A DNA stretch of 64,000 nucleotides from Closterium sp. Naga37s-1 (lineage: Eukaryota > Streptophyta > Zygnematophyceae > Desmidiales > Closteriaceae). The notes under the pieces were generated by a model. It did no database searches. It saw only the letters and a program-made list of their open reading frames with translations, and was not told the DNA's origin. Numbering within the stretch: position 1 is the first letter of the stretch; the number at the start of each line of letters is the position of its first letter. The DNA is taken from the NCBI GenBank assembly GCA_947471745.1, contig CANJKZ010000084.1, positions 403,501 to 467,500 of the forward strand. Direction: 5' to 3'. A program made the translations under genes and the position numbers. Below, piece after piece: positions 36,901 through 51,900 of this stretch.

Positions 36901-39900
36901 ATAGCAGTATAGCAGTATAGCAGTATAGCAGTATAGCAGTATAGCAGTATAGCAGTATAGCATTATAGCAGTATAGCAGTATAGCAGTATAGCAGTATAG
37001 CAGTATAGCAGTATAGCAGTATAGCAGTATAGCAGTATAGCAGTATAGCAGTATAGCAGTATAGCAGTATAGCAGTATAGCATTATAGCAGTATAGCAGT
37101 ATAGCAGTATAGCAGTATAGCAGTATAGCAGTATAGCATTATAGCAGTATAGCAGTATAGCAGTATAGCAGTATAGCAGTATAGCAGTATAGCAGTATAG
37201 CAGTATAGCAGTATAGCAGTATAGCATTATAGCAGTATAGCAGTATAGCAGTATAGCAGTATAGCATTATAGCAGTATAGCAGTATAGCAGTATAGCAGT
37301 ATAGCAGTATAGCAGTATAGCAGTATAGCAGTATAGCAGTATAGCAGTATAGCATTATAGCAGTATAGCAGTATAGCAGTATAGCAGTATAGCAGTATAG
37401 CAGTATAGCATTATAGCAGTATAGCAGTATAGCAGTATAGCAGTATAGCAGTATAGCAGTATAGCAGTATAGCATTATAGCAGTATAGCAGTATAGCAGT
37501 ATAGCAGTATAGCAGTATAGCATTATAGCAGTATAGCATTATAGCAGTATAGCAGTATAGCAGTATAGCAGTATAGCAGTATAGCAGTATAGCAGTATAG
37601 CAGTATAGCAGTATAGCAGTATAGCAGTATAGCAGTATAGCAGTATAGCAGTATAGCAGTATAGCAGTATAGCAGTATAGCAGTATAGCAGTATAGCAGT
37701 ATAGCAGTATAGCAGTATAGCAGTATAGCAGTATAGCAGTATAGCAGTATAGCAGTATAGCAGTATAGCAGTATAGCAGTATAGCAGTATAGCAGTATAG
37801 CAGTATAGCAGTATAGCAGTATAGCAGTATAGCAGTATAGCAGTATAGCAGTATAGCAGTATAGCAGTATAGCAGTATAGCAGTATAGCAGTATAGCAGT
37901 ATAGCAGTATAGCAGTATAGCAGTATAGCAGTATAGCAGTATAGCAGTATAGCAGTATAGCAGTATAGCAGTATAGCAGTATAGCAGTATAGCAGTATAG
38001 CAGTATAGCAGTATATATAGCAGTATAGCAGTATAGCAGTATAGCAGTATAGCAGTATAGCAGTATAGCAGTATAGCAGTATAGCAGTATAGCAGTATAG
38101 CAGTATAGCAGTATAGCAGTATAGCAGTATAGCAGTATAGCAGTATAGCAGTATAGCAGTATAGCAGTATAGCAGTATAGCAGTATAGCAGTATAGCAGC
38201 AGTATAGCAGTATAGCAGTATAGCAGTATAGCAGTATAGCAGTATAGCAGTATAGCAGTATAGCAGTATAGCAGTATAGCAGTATAGCAGTATAGCAGTA
38301 TAGCAGTATAGCAGTATAGCAGTATAGCAGTATAGCAGTATAGCAGTATAGCAGTATAGCAGTATAGCAGTATAGCAGTATAGCAGTATAGCAGTATAGC
38401 AGTATAGCAGTATAGCAGTATAGCAGTATAGCAGTATAGCAGTATAGCAGTATAGCAGTATAGCAGTATAGCAGTATAGCAGTATAGCAGTATAGCAGTA
38501 TAGCAGTATAGCAGTATAGCAGTATAGCAGTATAGCAGTATAGCAGTATAGCAGTATAGCAGTATAGCAGTATAGCAGTATAGCAGTATAGCAGTATAGC
38601 AGTATAGCAGTATAGCAGTATAGCAGTATAGCAGTATAGCAGTATAGCAGTATAGCAGTATAGCAGTATAGCAGTATAGCAGTATAGCAGTATAGCAGTA
38701 TAGCAGTATAGCAGTATAGCAGTATAGCAGTATAGCAGTATAGCAGTATAGCAGTATAGCAGTATAGCAGTATAGCAGTATATATAGCAGTATAGCATTA
38801 TAGCAGTATAGCAGTATAGCAGTATAGCAGTATAGCAGTATAGCAGTATAGCAGTATAGCAGTATAGCAGTATAGCAGTATAGCAGTATAGCAGTATAGC
38901 AGTATAGCAGTATAGCATTATAGCAGTATAGCAGTATAGCAGTATAGCAGTATAGCAGTATAGCAGTATAGCAGTATAGCAGTATAGCAGTATAGCAGTA
39001 TAGCAGTATAGCAGTATAGCAGTATAGCAGTATAGCAGTATAGCATTATAGCAGTATAGCAGTATAGCAGTATAGCAGTATAGCAGTATAGCAGTATAGC
39101 AGTATAGCAGTATAGCAGTATAGCAGTATAGCAGTATAGCAGTATAGCAGTATAGCAGTATAGCAGTATAGCAGTATAGCAGTATAGCAGTATAGCAGTA
39201 TAGCAGTATAGCAGTATAGCAGTATAGCAGTATAGCAGTATAGCAGTATAGCAGTATAGCAGTATAGCAGTATAGCAGTATAGCAGTATAGCAGTATAGC
39301 AGTATAGCAGTATAGCAGTATAGCAGTATAGCAGTATAGCAGTATAGCAGTATAGCAGTATAGCAGTATAGCAGTATAGCAGTATAGCAGTATAGCAGTA
39401 TAGCAGTATAGCAGTATAGCAGTATAGCAGTATAGCAGTATAGCAGTATAGCAGTATAGCAGTATAGCAGTATAGCAGTATAGCAGTATAGCAGTATAGC
39501 AGTATAGCAGTATAGCAGTATAGCAGTATAGCAGTATAGCAGTATAGCAGTATAGCAGTATAGCAGTATAGCAGTATAGCAGTATAGCAGTATAGCAGTA
39601 TAGCAGTATAGCAGTATAGCAGTATAGCAGTATAGCAGTATAGCAGTATAGCAGTATAGCAGTATAGCATTATAGCAGTATAGCAGTATAGCAGTATAGC
39701 AGTATAGCAGTATAGCAGTATAGCAGTATAGCAGTATAGCAGTATAGCAGTATAGCAGTATAGCAGTATAGCAGTATAGCAGTATAGCAGTATAGCAGTA
39801 TAGCAGTATAGCAGTATAGCAGTATAGCAGTATAGCAGTATAGCAGTATAGCAGTATAGCAGTATAGCAGTATAGCAGTATAGCAGTATAGCAGTATAGC

Positions 39901-42900
39901 AGTATAGCAGTATAGCAGTATAGCAGTATAGCAGTATAGCAGTATAGCAGTATAGCAGTATAGCAGTATAGCAGTATAGCAGTATAGCAGTATAGCAGTA
40001 TAGCAGTATAGCAGTATAGCAGTATAGCAGTATAGCAGTATAGCAGTATAGCAGTATAGCAGTATAGCAGTATAGCAGTATAGCAGTATAGCAGTATAGC
40101 AGTATAGCAGTATAGCAGTATAGCAGTATAGCAGTATAGCAGTATAGCAGTATAGCAGTATAGCAGTATAGCAGTATAGCAGTATAGCAGTATAGCAGTA
40201 TAGCAGTATAGCAGTATAGCAGTATAGCAGTATAGCAGTATAGCAGTATAGCAGTATAGCAGTATAGCAGTATAGCATTATAGCAGTATAGCAGTATAGC
40301 AGTATAGCAGTATAGCAGTATAGCAGTATAGCAGTATAGCAGTATAGCAGTATAGCAGTATAGCAGTATAGCAGTATAGCAGTATAGCAGTATAGCAGTA
40401 TAGCAGTATAGCAGTATAGCATTATAGCAGTATAGCAGTATAGCAGTATAGCAGTATAGCAGTATAGCAGTATAGCAGTATAGCAGTATAGCAGTATAGC
40501 AGTATAGCAGTATAGCAGTATAGCAGTATAGCAGTATAGCAGTATAGCAGTATAGCAGTATAGCAGTATAGCAGTATAGCAGTATAGCAGTATAGCAGTA
40601 TAGCAGTATAGCAGTATAGCAGTATAGCAGTATAGCAGTATAGCAGTATAGCAGTATAGCAGTATAGCAGTATAGCAGTATAGCAGTATAGCAGTATAGC
40701 AGTATAGCAGTATAGCAGTATAGCAGTATAGCAGTATAGCAGTATAGCAGTATAGCAGTATAGCAGTATAGCAGTATAGCAGTATAGCAGTATAGCAGTA
40801 TAGCAGTATAGCAGTATAGCAGTATAGCAGTATAGCAGTATAGCAGTATAGCAGTATAGCAGTATAGCAGTATAGCAGTATAGCAGTATAGCAGTATAGC
40901 AGTATAGCAGTATAGCAGTATAGCAGTATAGCAGTATAGCAGTATAGCAGTATAGCAGTATAGCAGTATAGCATTATAGCAGTATAGCAGTATAGCAGTA
41001 TAGCAGTATAGCAGTATAGCAGTATAGCAGTATAGCAGTATAGCAGTATAGCAGTATAGCAGTATAGCAGTATAGCAGTATAGCAGTATAGCAGTATAGC
41101 AGTATAGCAGTATAGCAGTATAGCAGTATAGCAGTATAGCAGTATAGCAGTATAGCAGTATAGCAGTATAGCAGTATAGCAGTATAGCAGTATAGCAGTA
41201 TAGCAGTATAGCAGTATAGCAGTATAGCAGTATAGCAGTATAGCAGTATAGCAGTATAGCAGTATAGCAGTATAGCAGTATAGCAGTATAGCAGTATAGC
41301 AGTATAGCAGTATAGCAGTATAGCAGTATAGCAGTATAGCAGTATAGCAGTATAGCAGTATAGCAGTATAGCAGTATAGCAGTATAGCAGTATAGCAGTA
41401 TAGCAGTATAGCAGTATAGCAGTATAGCAGTATAGCAGTATAGCAGTATAGCAGTATAGCAGTATAGCAGTATAGCAGTATAGCAGTATAGCAGTATAGC
41501 AGTATAGCAGTATAGCATTATAGCAGTATAGCAGTATAGCAGTATAGCAGTATAGCAGTATAGCAGTATAGCAGTATAGCAGTATAGCAGTATAGCAGTA
41601 TAGCAGTATAGCAGTATAGCAGTATAGCAGTATAGCAGTATAGCAGTATAGCAGTATAGCAGTATAGCAGTATAGCAGTATAGCAGTATAGCAGTATAGC
41701 AGTATATAGCAGTATAGCAGTATAGCAGTATAGCAGTATAGCAGTATAGCAGTATAGCAGTATAGCAGTATAGCAGTATAGCAGTATAGCAGTATAGCAG
41801 TATAGCAGTATAGCAGTATATAGCAGTATAGCAGTATAGCAGTATAGCAGTATAGCAGTATAGCAGTATAGCAGTATAGCAGTATAGCAGTATAGCAGTA
41901 TAGCAGTATAGCAGTATAGCAGTATAGCAGTATAGCAGTATAGCAGTATAGCAGTATAGCAGTATAGCAGTATAGCAGTATAGCAGTATAGCAGTATAGC
42001 AGTATAGCAGTATAGCAGTATAGCAGTATAGCAGTATAGCAGTATAGCAGTATAGCAGTATAGCAGTATAGCAGTATAGCAGTATAGCAGTATAGCAGTA
42101 TAGCAGTATAGCAGTATAGCAGTATAGCAGTATAGCAGTATAGCAGTATAGCAGTATAGCAGTATAGCAGTATAGCAGTATAGCAGTATAGCAGTTATAG
42201 CAGTATAGCAGTATAGCAGTATAGCAGTATAGCAGTATAGCAGTATAGCAGTATAGCAGTATAGCAGTATAGCAGTATAGCAGTATAGCAGTATAGCAGT
42301 ATAGCAGTATAGCAGTATAGCAGTATAGCAGTATAGCAGTATAGCAGTATAGCAGTATAGCAGTATAGCAGTATAGCAGTATAGCAGTATAGCAGTATAG
42401 CAGTATAGCAGTATAGCAGTATAGCAGTATAGCAGTATAGCAGTATAGCAGTATAGCATTATAGCAGTATAGCAGTATAGCAGTATAGCAGTATAGCAGT
42501 ATAGCAGTATAGCAGTATAGCAGTATAGCAGTATAGCAGTATAGCAGTATAGCAGTATAGCAGTATAGCAGTATAGCAGTATAGCAGTATAGCAGTATAG
42601 CAGTATAGCAGTATAGCAGTATAGCAGTATAGCAGTATAGCAGTATAGCAGTATAGCAGTATAGCAGTATAGCAGTATAGCAGTATAGCAGTATAGCAGT
42701 ATAGCAGTATAGCAGTATAGCATTATAGCAGTATAGCAGTATAGCAGTATAGCAGTATAGCAGTATAGCAGTATAGCAGTATAGCAGTATAGCAGTATAG
42801 CAGTATAGCAGTATAGCAGTATAGCAGTATAGCAGTATAGCAGTATAGCAGTATAGCAGTATAGCAGTATAGCAGTATAGCAGTATAGCAGTATAGCAGT

Positions 42901-45900
42901 ATAGCAGTATAGCAGTATAGCAGTATAGCAGTATAGCAGTATAGCAGTATAGCAGTATAGCAGTATAGCAGTATAGCAGTATAGCAGTATAGCAGTATAG
43001 CAGTATAGCAGTATAGCAGTATAGCAGTATAGCAGTATAGCAGTATAGCAGTATAGCAGTATAGCAGTATAGCAGTATAGCAGTATAGCAGTATAGCAGT
43101 ATAGCAGTATAGCAGTATAGCAGTATAGCAGTATAGCAGTATAGCAGTATAGCAGTATAGCAGTATAGCAGTATAGCAGTATAGCAGTATAGCAGTATAG
43201 CAGTATAGCAGTATAGCAGTATAGCAGTATAGCAGTATAGCAGTATAGCAGTATAGCATTATAGCAGTATAGCAGTATAGCAGTATAGCAGTATAGCAGT
43301 ATAGCAGTATAGCAGTATAGCAGTATAGCAGTATAGCAGTATAGCAGTATAGCAGTATAGCAGTATAGCAGTATAGCAGCATAGCAGTATAGCAGTATAG
43401 CAGTATAGCAGTATAGCAGTATAGCAGTATAGCAGTATAGCAGTATAGCAGTATAGCAGTATAGCAGTATAGCAGTATAGCAGTATAGCAGTATAGCAGT
43501 ATAGCAGTATAGCAGTATAGCAGTATAGCAGTATAGCAGTATAGCAGTATAGCAGTATAGCAGTATAGCAGTATAGCAGTATAGCAGTATAGCAGTATAG
43601 CAGTATAGCAGTATAGCATTATAGCAGTATAGCAGTATAGCAGTATAGCAGTATAGCAGTATAGCAGTATAGCAGTATAGCAGTATAGCAGTATAGCAGT
43701 ATAGCAGTATAGCAGTATAGCAGTATAGCAGTATAGCAGTATAGCAGTATAGCAGTATAGCAGTATAGCAGTATAGCAGTATAGCAGTATAGCAGTATAG
43801 CAGTATAGCAGTATAGCAGTATAGCAGTATAGCAGTATAGCAGTATAGCAGTATAGCAGTATAGCAGTATAGCAGTATAGCAGTATAGCAGTATAGCAGT
43901 ATAGCAGTATAGCAGTATAGCAGTATAGCAGTATAGCAGTATAGCAGTATAGCAGTATAGCAGTATAGCAGTATAGCAGTATAGCAGTATAGCAGTATAG
44001 CAGTATAGCAGTATAGCAGTATAGCAGTATAGCAGTATAGCAGTATAGCAGTATAGCAGTATAGCAGTATAGCAGTATAGCAGTATAGCAGTATAGCAGT
44101 ATAGCAGTATAGCAGTATAGCAGTATAGCAGTATAGCAGTATAGCAGTATAGCATTATAGCAGTATAGCAGTATAGCAGTATAGCAGTATAGCAGTATAG
44201 CAGTATAGCAGTATAGCAGTATAGCAGTATAGCAGTATAGCAGTATAGCAGTATAGCAGTATAGCAGTATAGCAGTATAGCAGTATAGCAGTATAGCAGT
44301 ATAGCATTATAGCAGTATAGCAGTATAGCAGTATAGCAGTATAGCAGTATAGCAGTATAGCAGTATAGCAGTATAGCAGTATAGCAGTATAGCAGTATAG
44401 CAGTATAGCAGTATAGCATTATAGCATTATAGCATTATAGCAGTATAGCAGTATAGCAGTATAGCAGTATAGCATTATAGCAGTATAGCATTATAGCAGT
44501 ATAGCAGTATAGCAGTATAGCAGTATAGCAGTATAGCAGTATAGCAGTATAGCAGTATAGCAGTATAGCAGTATAGCAGTATAGCAGTATAGCAGTATAG
44601 CAGTATAGCAGTATAGCAGTATAGCAGTATAGCAGTATAGCAGTATAGCAGTATAGCATTATAGCATTATAGCAGTATAGCAGTATAGCAGTATAGCAGT
44701 ATAGCAGTATAGCAGTATAGCAGTATAGCAGTATAGCATTATAGCATTATAGCATTATAGCAGTATAGCAGTATAGCAGTATAGCAGTATAGCATTATAG
44801 CATTATAGCAGTATAGCAGTATAGCAGTATAGCAGTATAGCAGTATAGCATTATAGCAGTATAGCATTATAGCAGTATAGCAGTATAGCAGTATAGCAGT
44901 ATAGCAGTATAGCAGTATAGCAGTATAGCAGTATAGCAGTATAGCAGTATAGCAGTATAGCAGTATAGCAGTATAGCAGTATAGCATTATAGCAGTATAG
45001 CAGTATAGCAGTATAGCAGTATAGCATTATAGCATTATAGCAGTATAGCAGTATAGCAGTATAGCAGTATAGCAGTATAGCAGTATAGCAGTATAGCAGT
45101 ATAGCAGTATAGCAGTATAGCATTATAGCAGTATAGCAGTATAGCAGTATAGCAGTATAGCAGTATAGCAGTATAGCAGTATAGCAGTATAGCAGTATAG
45201 CAGTATAGCAGTATAGCAGTATAGCAGTATAGCAGTATAGCAGTATAGCAGTATAGCATTATAGCAGTATAGCAGTATAGCAGTATAGCAGTATAGCAGT
45301 ATAGCAGTATAGCAGTATAGCAGTATAGCAGTATAGCAGTATAGCATTATAGCAGTATAGCAGTATAGCAGTATAGCAGTATAGCAGTATAGCAGTATAG
45401 CAGTATAGCAGTATAGCAGTATAGCAGTATAGCAGTATAGCAGTATAGCAGTATAGCAGTATAGCAGTATAGCAGTATAGCAGTATAGCATTATAGCAGT
45501 ATAGCAGTATAGCAGTATAGCAGTATAGCAGTATAGCAGTATAGCAGTATAGCATTATAGCAGTATAGCAGTATAGCAGTATAGCAGTATAGCAGTATAG
45601 CAGTATAGCATTATAGCAGTATAGCAGTATAGCAGTATAGCAGTATAGCAGTATAGCAGTATAGCAGTATAGCAGTATAGCAGTATAGCAGTATAGCATT
45701 ATAGCAGTATAGCAGTATAGCAGTATAGCAGTATAGCATATAGCAGTATAGCAGTATAGCAGTATAGCAGTATAGCAGTATAGCAGTATAGCAGTATAGC
45801 AGTATAGCAGTATAGCAGTATAGCATTATAGCAGTATAGCAGTATAGCAGTATAGCAGTATAGCAGTATAGCAGTATAGCAGTATAGCAGTATAGCAGTA

Positions 45901-48900
45901 TAGCAGTATAGCATTATAGCAGTATAGCAGTATAGCAGTATAGCAGTATAGCATTATAGCAGTATAGCAGTATAGCAGTATAGCAGTATAGCAGTATAGC
46001 AGTATAGCAGTATAGCAGTATAGCAGTATAGCAGTATAGCAGTATAGCATTATAGCAGTATAGCAGTATAGCAGTATAGCAGTATAGCAGTATAGCAGTA
46101 TAGCAGTATAGCATTATAGCAGTATAGCAGTATAGCAGTATAGCAGTATAGCAGTATAGCAGTATAGCAGTTATAGCAGTATAGCAGTATAGCAGTATAG
46201 CAGTATAGCAGTATAGCAGTATAGCAGTATAGCAGTATAGCAGTATAGCATTATAGCAGTATAGCAGTATAGCAGTATAGCAGTATAGCATTATAGCAGT
46301 ATAGCAGTATAGCAGTATAGCAGTATAGCAGTATAGCAGTATAGCAGTATAGCAGTATAGCAGTATAGCAGTATAGCAGTATAGCAGTATAGCAGTATAG
46401 CAGTATAGCAGTATAGCATTATAGCAGTATAGCATTATAGCAGTATAGCAGTATAGCAGTATAGCAGTATAGCAGTATAGCAGTATAGCAGTATAGCAGT
46501 ATAGCAGTATAGCAGTATAGCAGTATAGCAGTATAGCAGTATAGCATTATAGCAGTATAGCAGTATAGCAGTATAGCAGTATAGCAGTATAGCATTATAG
46601 CAGTATAGCAGTATAGCAGTATAGCAGTATAGCAGTATAGCAGTATAGCAGTATAGCAGTATAGCAGTATAGCAGTATAGCATTATAGCAGTATAGCAGT
46701 ATAGCAGTATAGCAGTATAGCAGTATAGCAGTATAGCAGTATAGCAGTATAGCAGTATAGCAGTATAGCAGTATAGCAGTATAGCAGTATAGCAGTATAG
46801 CAGTATAGCAGTATAGCAGTATAGCAGTATAGCATTATAGCAGTATAGCAGTATAGCAGTATAGCAGTATAGCAGTATAGCAGTATAGCAGTATAGCAGT
46901 ATAGCAGTATAGCATTATAGCAGTATAGCAGTATAGCAGTATAGCAGTATAGCATTATAGCAGTATAGCAGTATAGCAGTATAGCAGTATAGCAGTATAG
47001 CAGTATAGCAGTATAGCAGTATAGCAGTATAGCAGTATAGCAGTATAGCATTATAGCAGTATAGCAGTATAGCAGTATAGCAGTATAGCAGTATAGCAGT
47101 ATAGCAGTATAGCATTATAGCAGTATAGCAGTATAGCAGTATAGCAGTATAGCAGTATAGCAGTATAGCAGTATAGCATTATAGCAGTATAGCAGTATAG
47201 CAGTATAGCAGTATAGCAGTATAGCATTATAGCAGTATAGCATTATAGCAGTATAGCAGTATAGCAGTATAGCAGTATAGCAGTATAGCAGTATAGCAGT
47301 ATAGCATTATAGCAGTATAGCAGTATAGCAGTATAGCAGTATAGCAGTATAGCAGTATAGCAGTATAGCAGTATAGCAGTATAGCAGTATAGCAGTATAG
47401 CAGTATAGCAGTATAGCATTATAGCAGTATAGCAGTATAGCAGTATAGCAGTATAGCATTATAGCAGTATAGCAGTATAGCAGTATAGCAGTATAGCAGT
47501 ATAGCAGTATAGCAGTATAGCAGTATAGCAGTATAGCAGTATAGCAGTATAGCATATAGCATTATAGCATTATAGCAGTATAGCAGTATAGCAGTATAGC
47601 AGTATAGCAGTATAGCAGTATAGCAGTATAGCAGTATAGCAGTATAGCAGTATAGCAGTATAGCAGTATAGCAGTATAGCAGTATAGCAGTATAGCAGTA
47701 TAGCAGTATAGCAGTATAGCAGTATAGCAGTATAGCATTATAGCATTATAGCATTATAGCAGTATAGCAGTATAGCAGTATAGCAGTATAGCATTATAGC
47801 AGTATAGCATTATAGCAGTATAGCAGTATAGCAGTATAGCAGTATAGCAGTATAGCAGTATAGCAGTATAGCAGTATAGCAGTATAGCAGTATAGCAGTA
47901 TAGCAGTATAGCAGTATAGCAGTATAGCATTATAGCAGTATAGCAGTATAGCAGTATAGCAGTATAGCAGTATAGCATTATAGCAGTATAGCAGTATAGC
48001 AGTATAGCAGTATAGCAGTATAGCAGTATAGCAGTATAGCAGTATAGCAGTATAGCATTATAGCAGTATAGCATTATAGCAGTATAGCATTATAGCAGTA
48101 TAGCAGTATAGCAGTATAGCAGTATAGCATTATAGCAGTATAGCATTATAGCAGTATAGCAGTATAGCAGTATAGCAGTATAGCAGTATAGCAGTATAGC
48201 AGTATAGCAGTATAGCAGTATAGCAGTATAGCAGTATAGCAGTATAGCAGTATAGCAGTATAGCATTATAGCAGTATAGCAGTATAGCAGTATAGCAGTA
48301 TAGCAGTATAGCATTATAGCAGTATAGCAGTATAGCAGTATAGCAGTATAGCAGTATAGCAGTATAGCAGTATAGCAGTATAGCAGTATAGCAGTATAGC
48401 AGTATAGCAGTATAGCAGTATAGCAGTATAGCAGTATAGCAGTATAGCAGTATAGCAGTATAGCAGTATAGCAGTATAGCAGTATAGCAGTATAGCAGTA
48501 TAGCAGTATAGCAGTATAGCAGTATAGCAGTATAGCAGTATAGCAGTATAGCAGTATAGCAGTATAGCAGTATAGCAGTATAGCAGTATAGCAGTATAGC
48601 AGTATAGCAGTATAGCAGTATAGCAGTATAGCAGTATAGCAGTATAGCAGTATAGCAGTATAGCAGTATAGCAGTATAGCAGTATAGCAGTATAGCAGTA
48701 TAGCAGTATAGCAGTATAGCAGTATAGCAGTATAGCAGTATAGCAGTATAGCAGTATAGCAGTATAGCAGTATAGCAGTATAGCAGTATAGCAGTATAGC
48801 AGTATAGCAGTATAGCAGTATAGCAGTATAGCAGTATAGCATTATAGCAGTATAGCAGTATAGCAGTATAGCAGTATAGCAGTATAGCAGTATAGCAGTA

Positions 48901-51900
48901 TAGCAGTATAGCAGTATAGCAGTATAGCAGTATAGCAGTATAGCAGTATAGCAGTATAGCAGTATAGCATTATAGCAGTATAGCAGTATAGCAGTATAGC
49001 AGTATAGCAGTATAGCATTATAGCAGTATAGCAGTATAGCAGTATAGCAGTATAGCAGTATAGCAGTATAGCAGTATAGCAGTATAGCAGTATAGCAGTA
49101 TAGCAGTATAGCATTATAGCAGTATAGCAGTATAGCAGTATAGCAGTATAGCATTATAGCAGTATAGCAGTATAGCAGTATAGCAGTATAGCAGTATAGC
49201 AGTATAGCAGTATAGCAGTATAGCAGTATAGCATTATAGCAGTATAGCAGTATAGCAGTATAGCAGTATAGCAGTATAGCAGTATAGCATTATAGCAGTA
49301 TAGCAGTATAGCAGTATAGCAGTATAGCAGTATAGCAGTATAGCAGTATAGCATTATAGCAGTATAGCAGTATAGCAGTATAGCAGTATAGCAGTATAGC
49401 ATTATAGCAGTATAGCATTATAGCAGTATAGCAGTATAGCAGTATAGCAGTATAGCAGTATAGCAGTATAGCAGTATAGCATTATAGCAGTATAGCAGTA
49501 TAGCAGTATAGCAGTATAGCAGTATAGCAGTATAGCAGTATAGCAGTATAGCAGTATAGCAGTATAGCAGTATAGCAGTATAGCAGTATAGCATTATAGC
49601 AGTATAGCAGTATAGCAGTATAGCAGTATAGCATTATAGCAGTATAGCAGTATAGCAGTATAGCAGTATAGCAGTATAGCAGTATAGCAGTATAGCAGTA
49701 TAGCAGTATAGCAGTATAGCAGTATAGCATTATAGCATTATAGCATTATAGCAGTATAGCAGTATAGCAGTATAGCAGTATAGCAGTATAGCAGTATAGC
49801 AGTATAGCAGTATAGCAGTATAGCAGTATAGCAGTATAGCAGTATAGCAGTATAGCAGTATAGCAGTATAGCAGTATAGCAGTATAGCAGTATAGCAGTA
49901 TAGCATTATAGCATTATAGCATTATAGCAGTATAGCAGTATAGCAGTATAGCAGTATAGCATTATAGCAGTATAGCATTATAGCAGTATAGCAGTATAGC
50001 AGTATAGCAGTATAGCAGTATAGCCGTATAGCAGTATAGCAGTATAGCAGTGTAGCAGTATAGCAGTATAGCAGTATAGCAGTATAGCAGTATAGCATTA
50101 TAGCAGTATAGCAGTATAGCAGTATAGCAGTATAGCAGTATAGCATTATAGCAGTATAGCAGTATAGCAGTATAGCAGTATAGCAGTATAGCAGTATAGC
50201 AGTATAGCAGTATAGCAGTATAGCATTATAGCAGTATAGCATTATAGCAGTATAGCATTATAGCAGTATAGCAGTATAGCAGTATAGCAGTATAGCATTA
50301 TAGCAGTATAGCATTATAGCAGTATAGCAGTATAGCAGTATAGCAGTATAGCAGTATAGCCGTATAGCAGTATAGCAGTATAGCAGTATAGCAGTATAGC
50401 AGTATAGCAGTATAGTAGTATAGCAGTATAGCAGTATAGCATTATAGCAGTATAGCAGTATAGCAGTATAGCAGTATAGCAGTATAGCATTATAGCAGTA
50501 TAGCAGTATAGCAGTATAGCAGTATAGCAGTATAGCAGTATAGCAGTATAGCAGTATAGCAGTATAGCAGTATAGCAGTATAGCAGTATAGCAGTATAGC
50601 AGTATAGCAGTATAGCAGTATAGCAGTATAGCATTATAGCAGTATAGCAGTATAGCAGTATAGCAGTATAGCAGTATAGCATTATAGCAGTATAGCATTA
50701 TAGCAGTATATAGCAGTATAGCAGTATAGCAGTATAGCAGTATAGCAGTATAGCAGTATAGCAGTATAGCAGTATAGCAGTATAGCAGTATAGCAGTATA
50801 TAGCAGTATAGCAGTATAGCAGTATAGCAGTATAGCAGTATAGCAGTATAGCAGTATAGCAGTATAGCAGTATAGCAGTATAGCAGTATAGCAGTATAGC
50901 AGTATAGCAGTATAGCAGTATAGCAGTATAGCAGTATAGCAGTATAGCAGTATAGCAGTATAGCAGTATAGCAGTATAGCAGTATAGCAGTATAGCAGTA
51001 TAGCAGTATAGCAGTATAGCAGTATAGCAGTATAGCAGTATAGCAGTATAGCAGTATAGCAATATAGCATTATAGCAGTATAGCAGTATAGCAGTATAGC
51101 AGTATAGCAGTATAGCATTATAGCAGTATAGCATTATAGCAGTATAGCAGTATAGCAGTATAGCAGTATAGCAGTATAGCAGTATAGCAGTATAGCAGTA
51201 TAGCAGTATAGCAGTATAGCAGTATAGCAGTATAGCAGTATAGCATTATAGCAGTATAGCAGTATAGCAGTATAGCAGTATAGCAGTATAGCATTATAGC
51301 AGTATAGCAGTATAGCAGTATAGCAGTATAGCAGTATAGCAGTATAGCAGTATAGCATTATAGCAGTATAGCAGTATAGCAGTATAGTAGTATAGCAGTA
51401 TAGCATTATAGCAGTATAGCATTATAGCAGTATAGCAGTATAGCAGTATAGCAGTATAGCAGTATAGCAGTATAGCAGTATAGCAGTATAGCAGTATAGC
51501 AGTATAGCAGTATAGCAGTATAGCAGTATAGCAGTATAGCATTATAGCAGTATAGCAGTATAGCAGTATAGCAGTATAGCAGTATAGCATTATAGCAGTA
51601 TAGCAGTATAGCAGTATAGCAGTATAGCAGTATAGCAGTATAGCAGTATAGCAGTATAGCAGTATAGCAGTATAGCAGTATAGCATTATAGCGGTATAGC
51701 AGTATAGCAGTATAGCAGTATAGCAGTATAGCAGTATAGCAGTATAGCAGTATAGCAGTATAGCAGTATAGCAGTATAGCAGTATAGCAGTATAGCATTA
51801 TAGCAGTATAGCAGTATAGCAGTATAGCAGTATAGCAGTATAGCAGTATAGCATTATAGCAGTATAGCAGTATAGCAGTATAGCAGTATAGCAGTATAGC

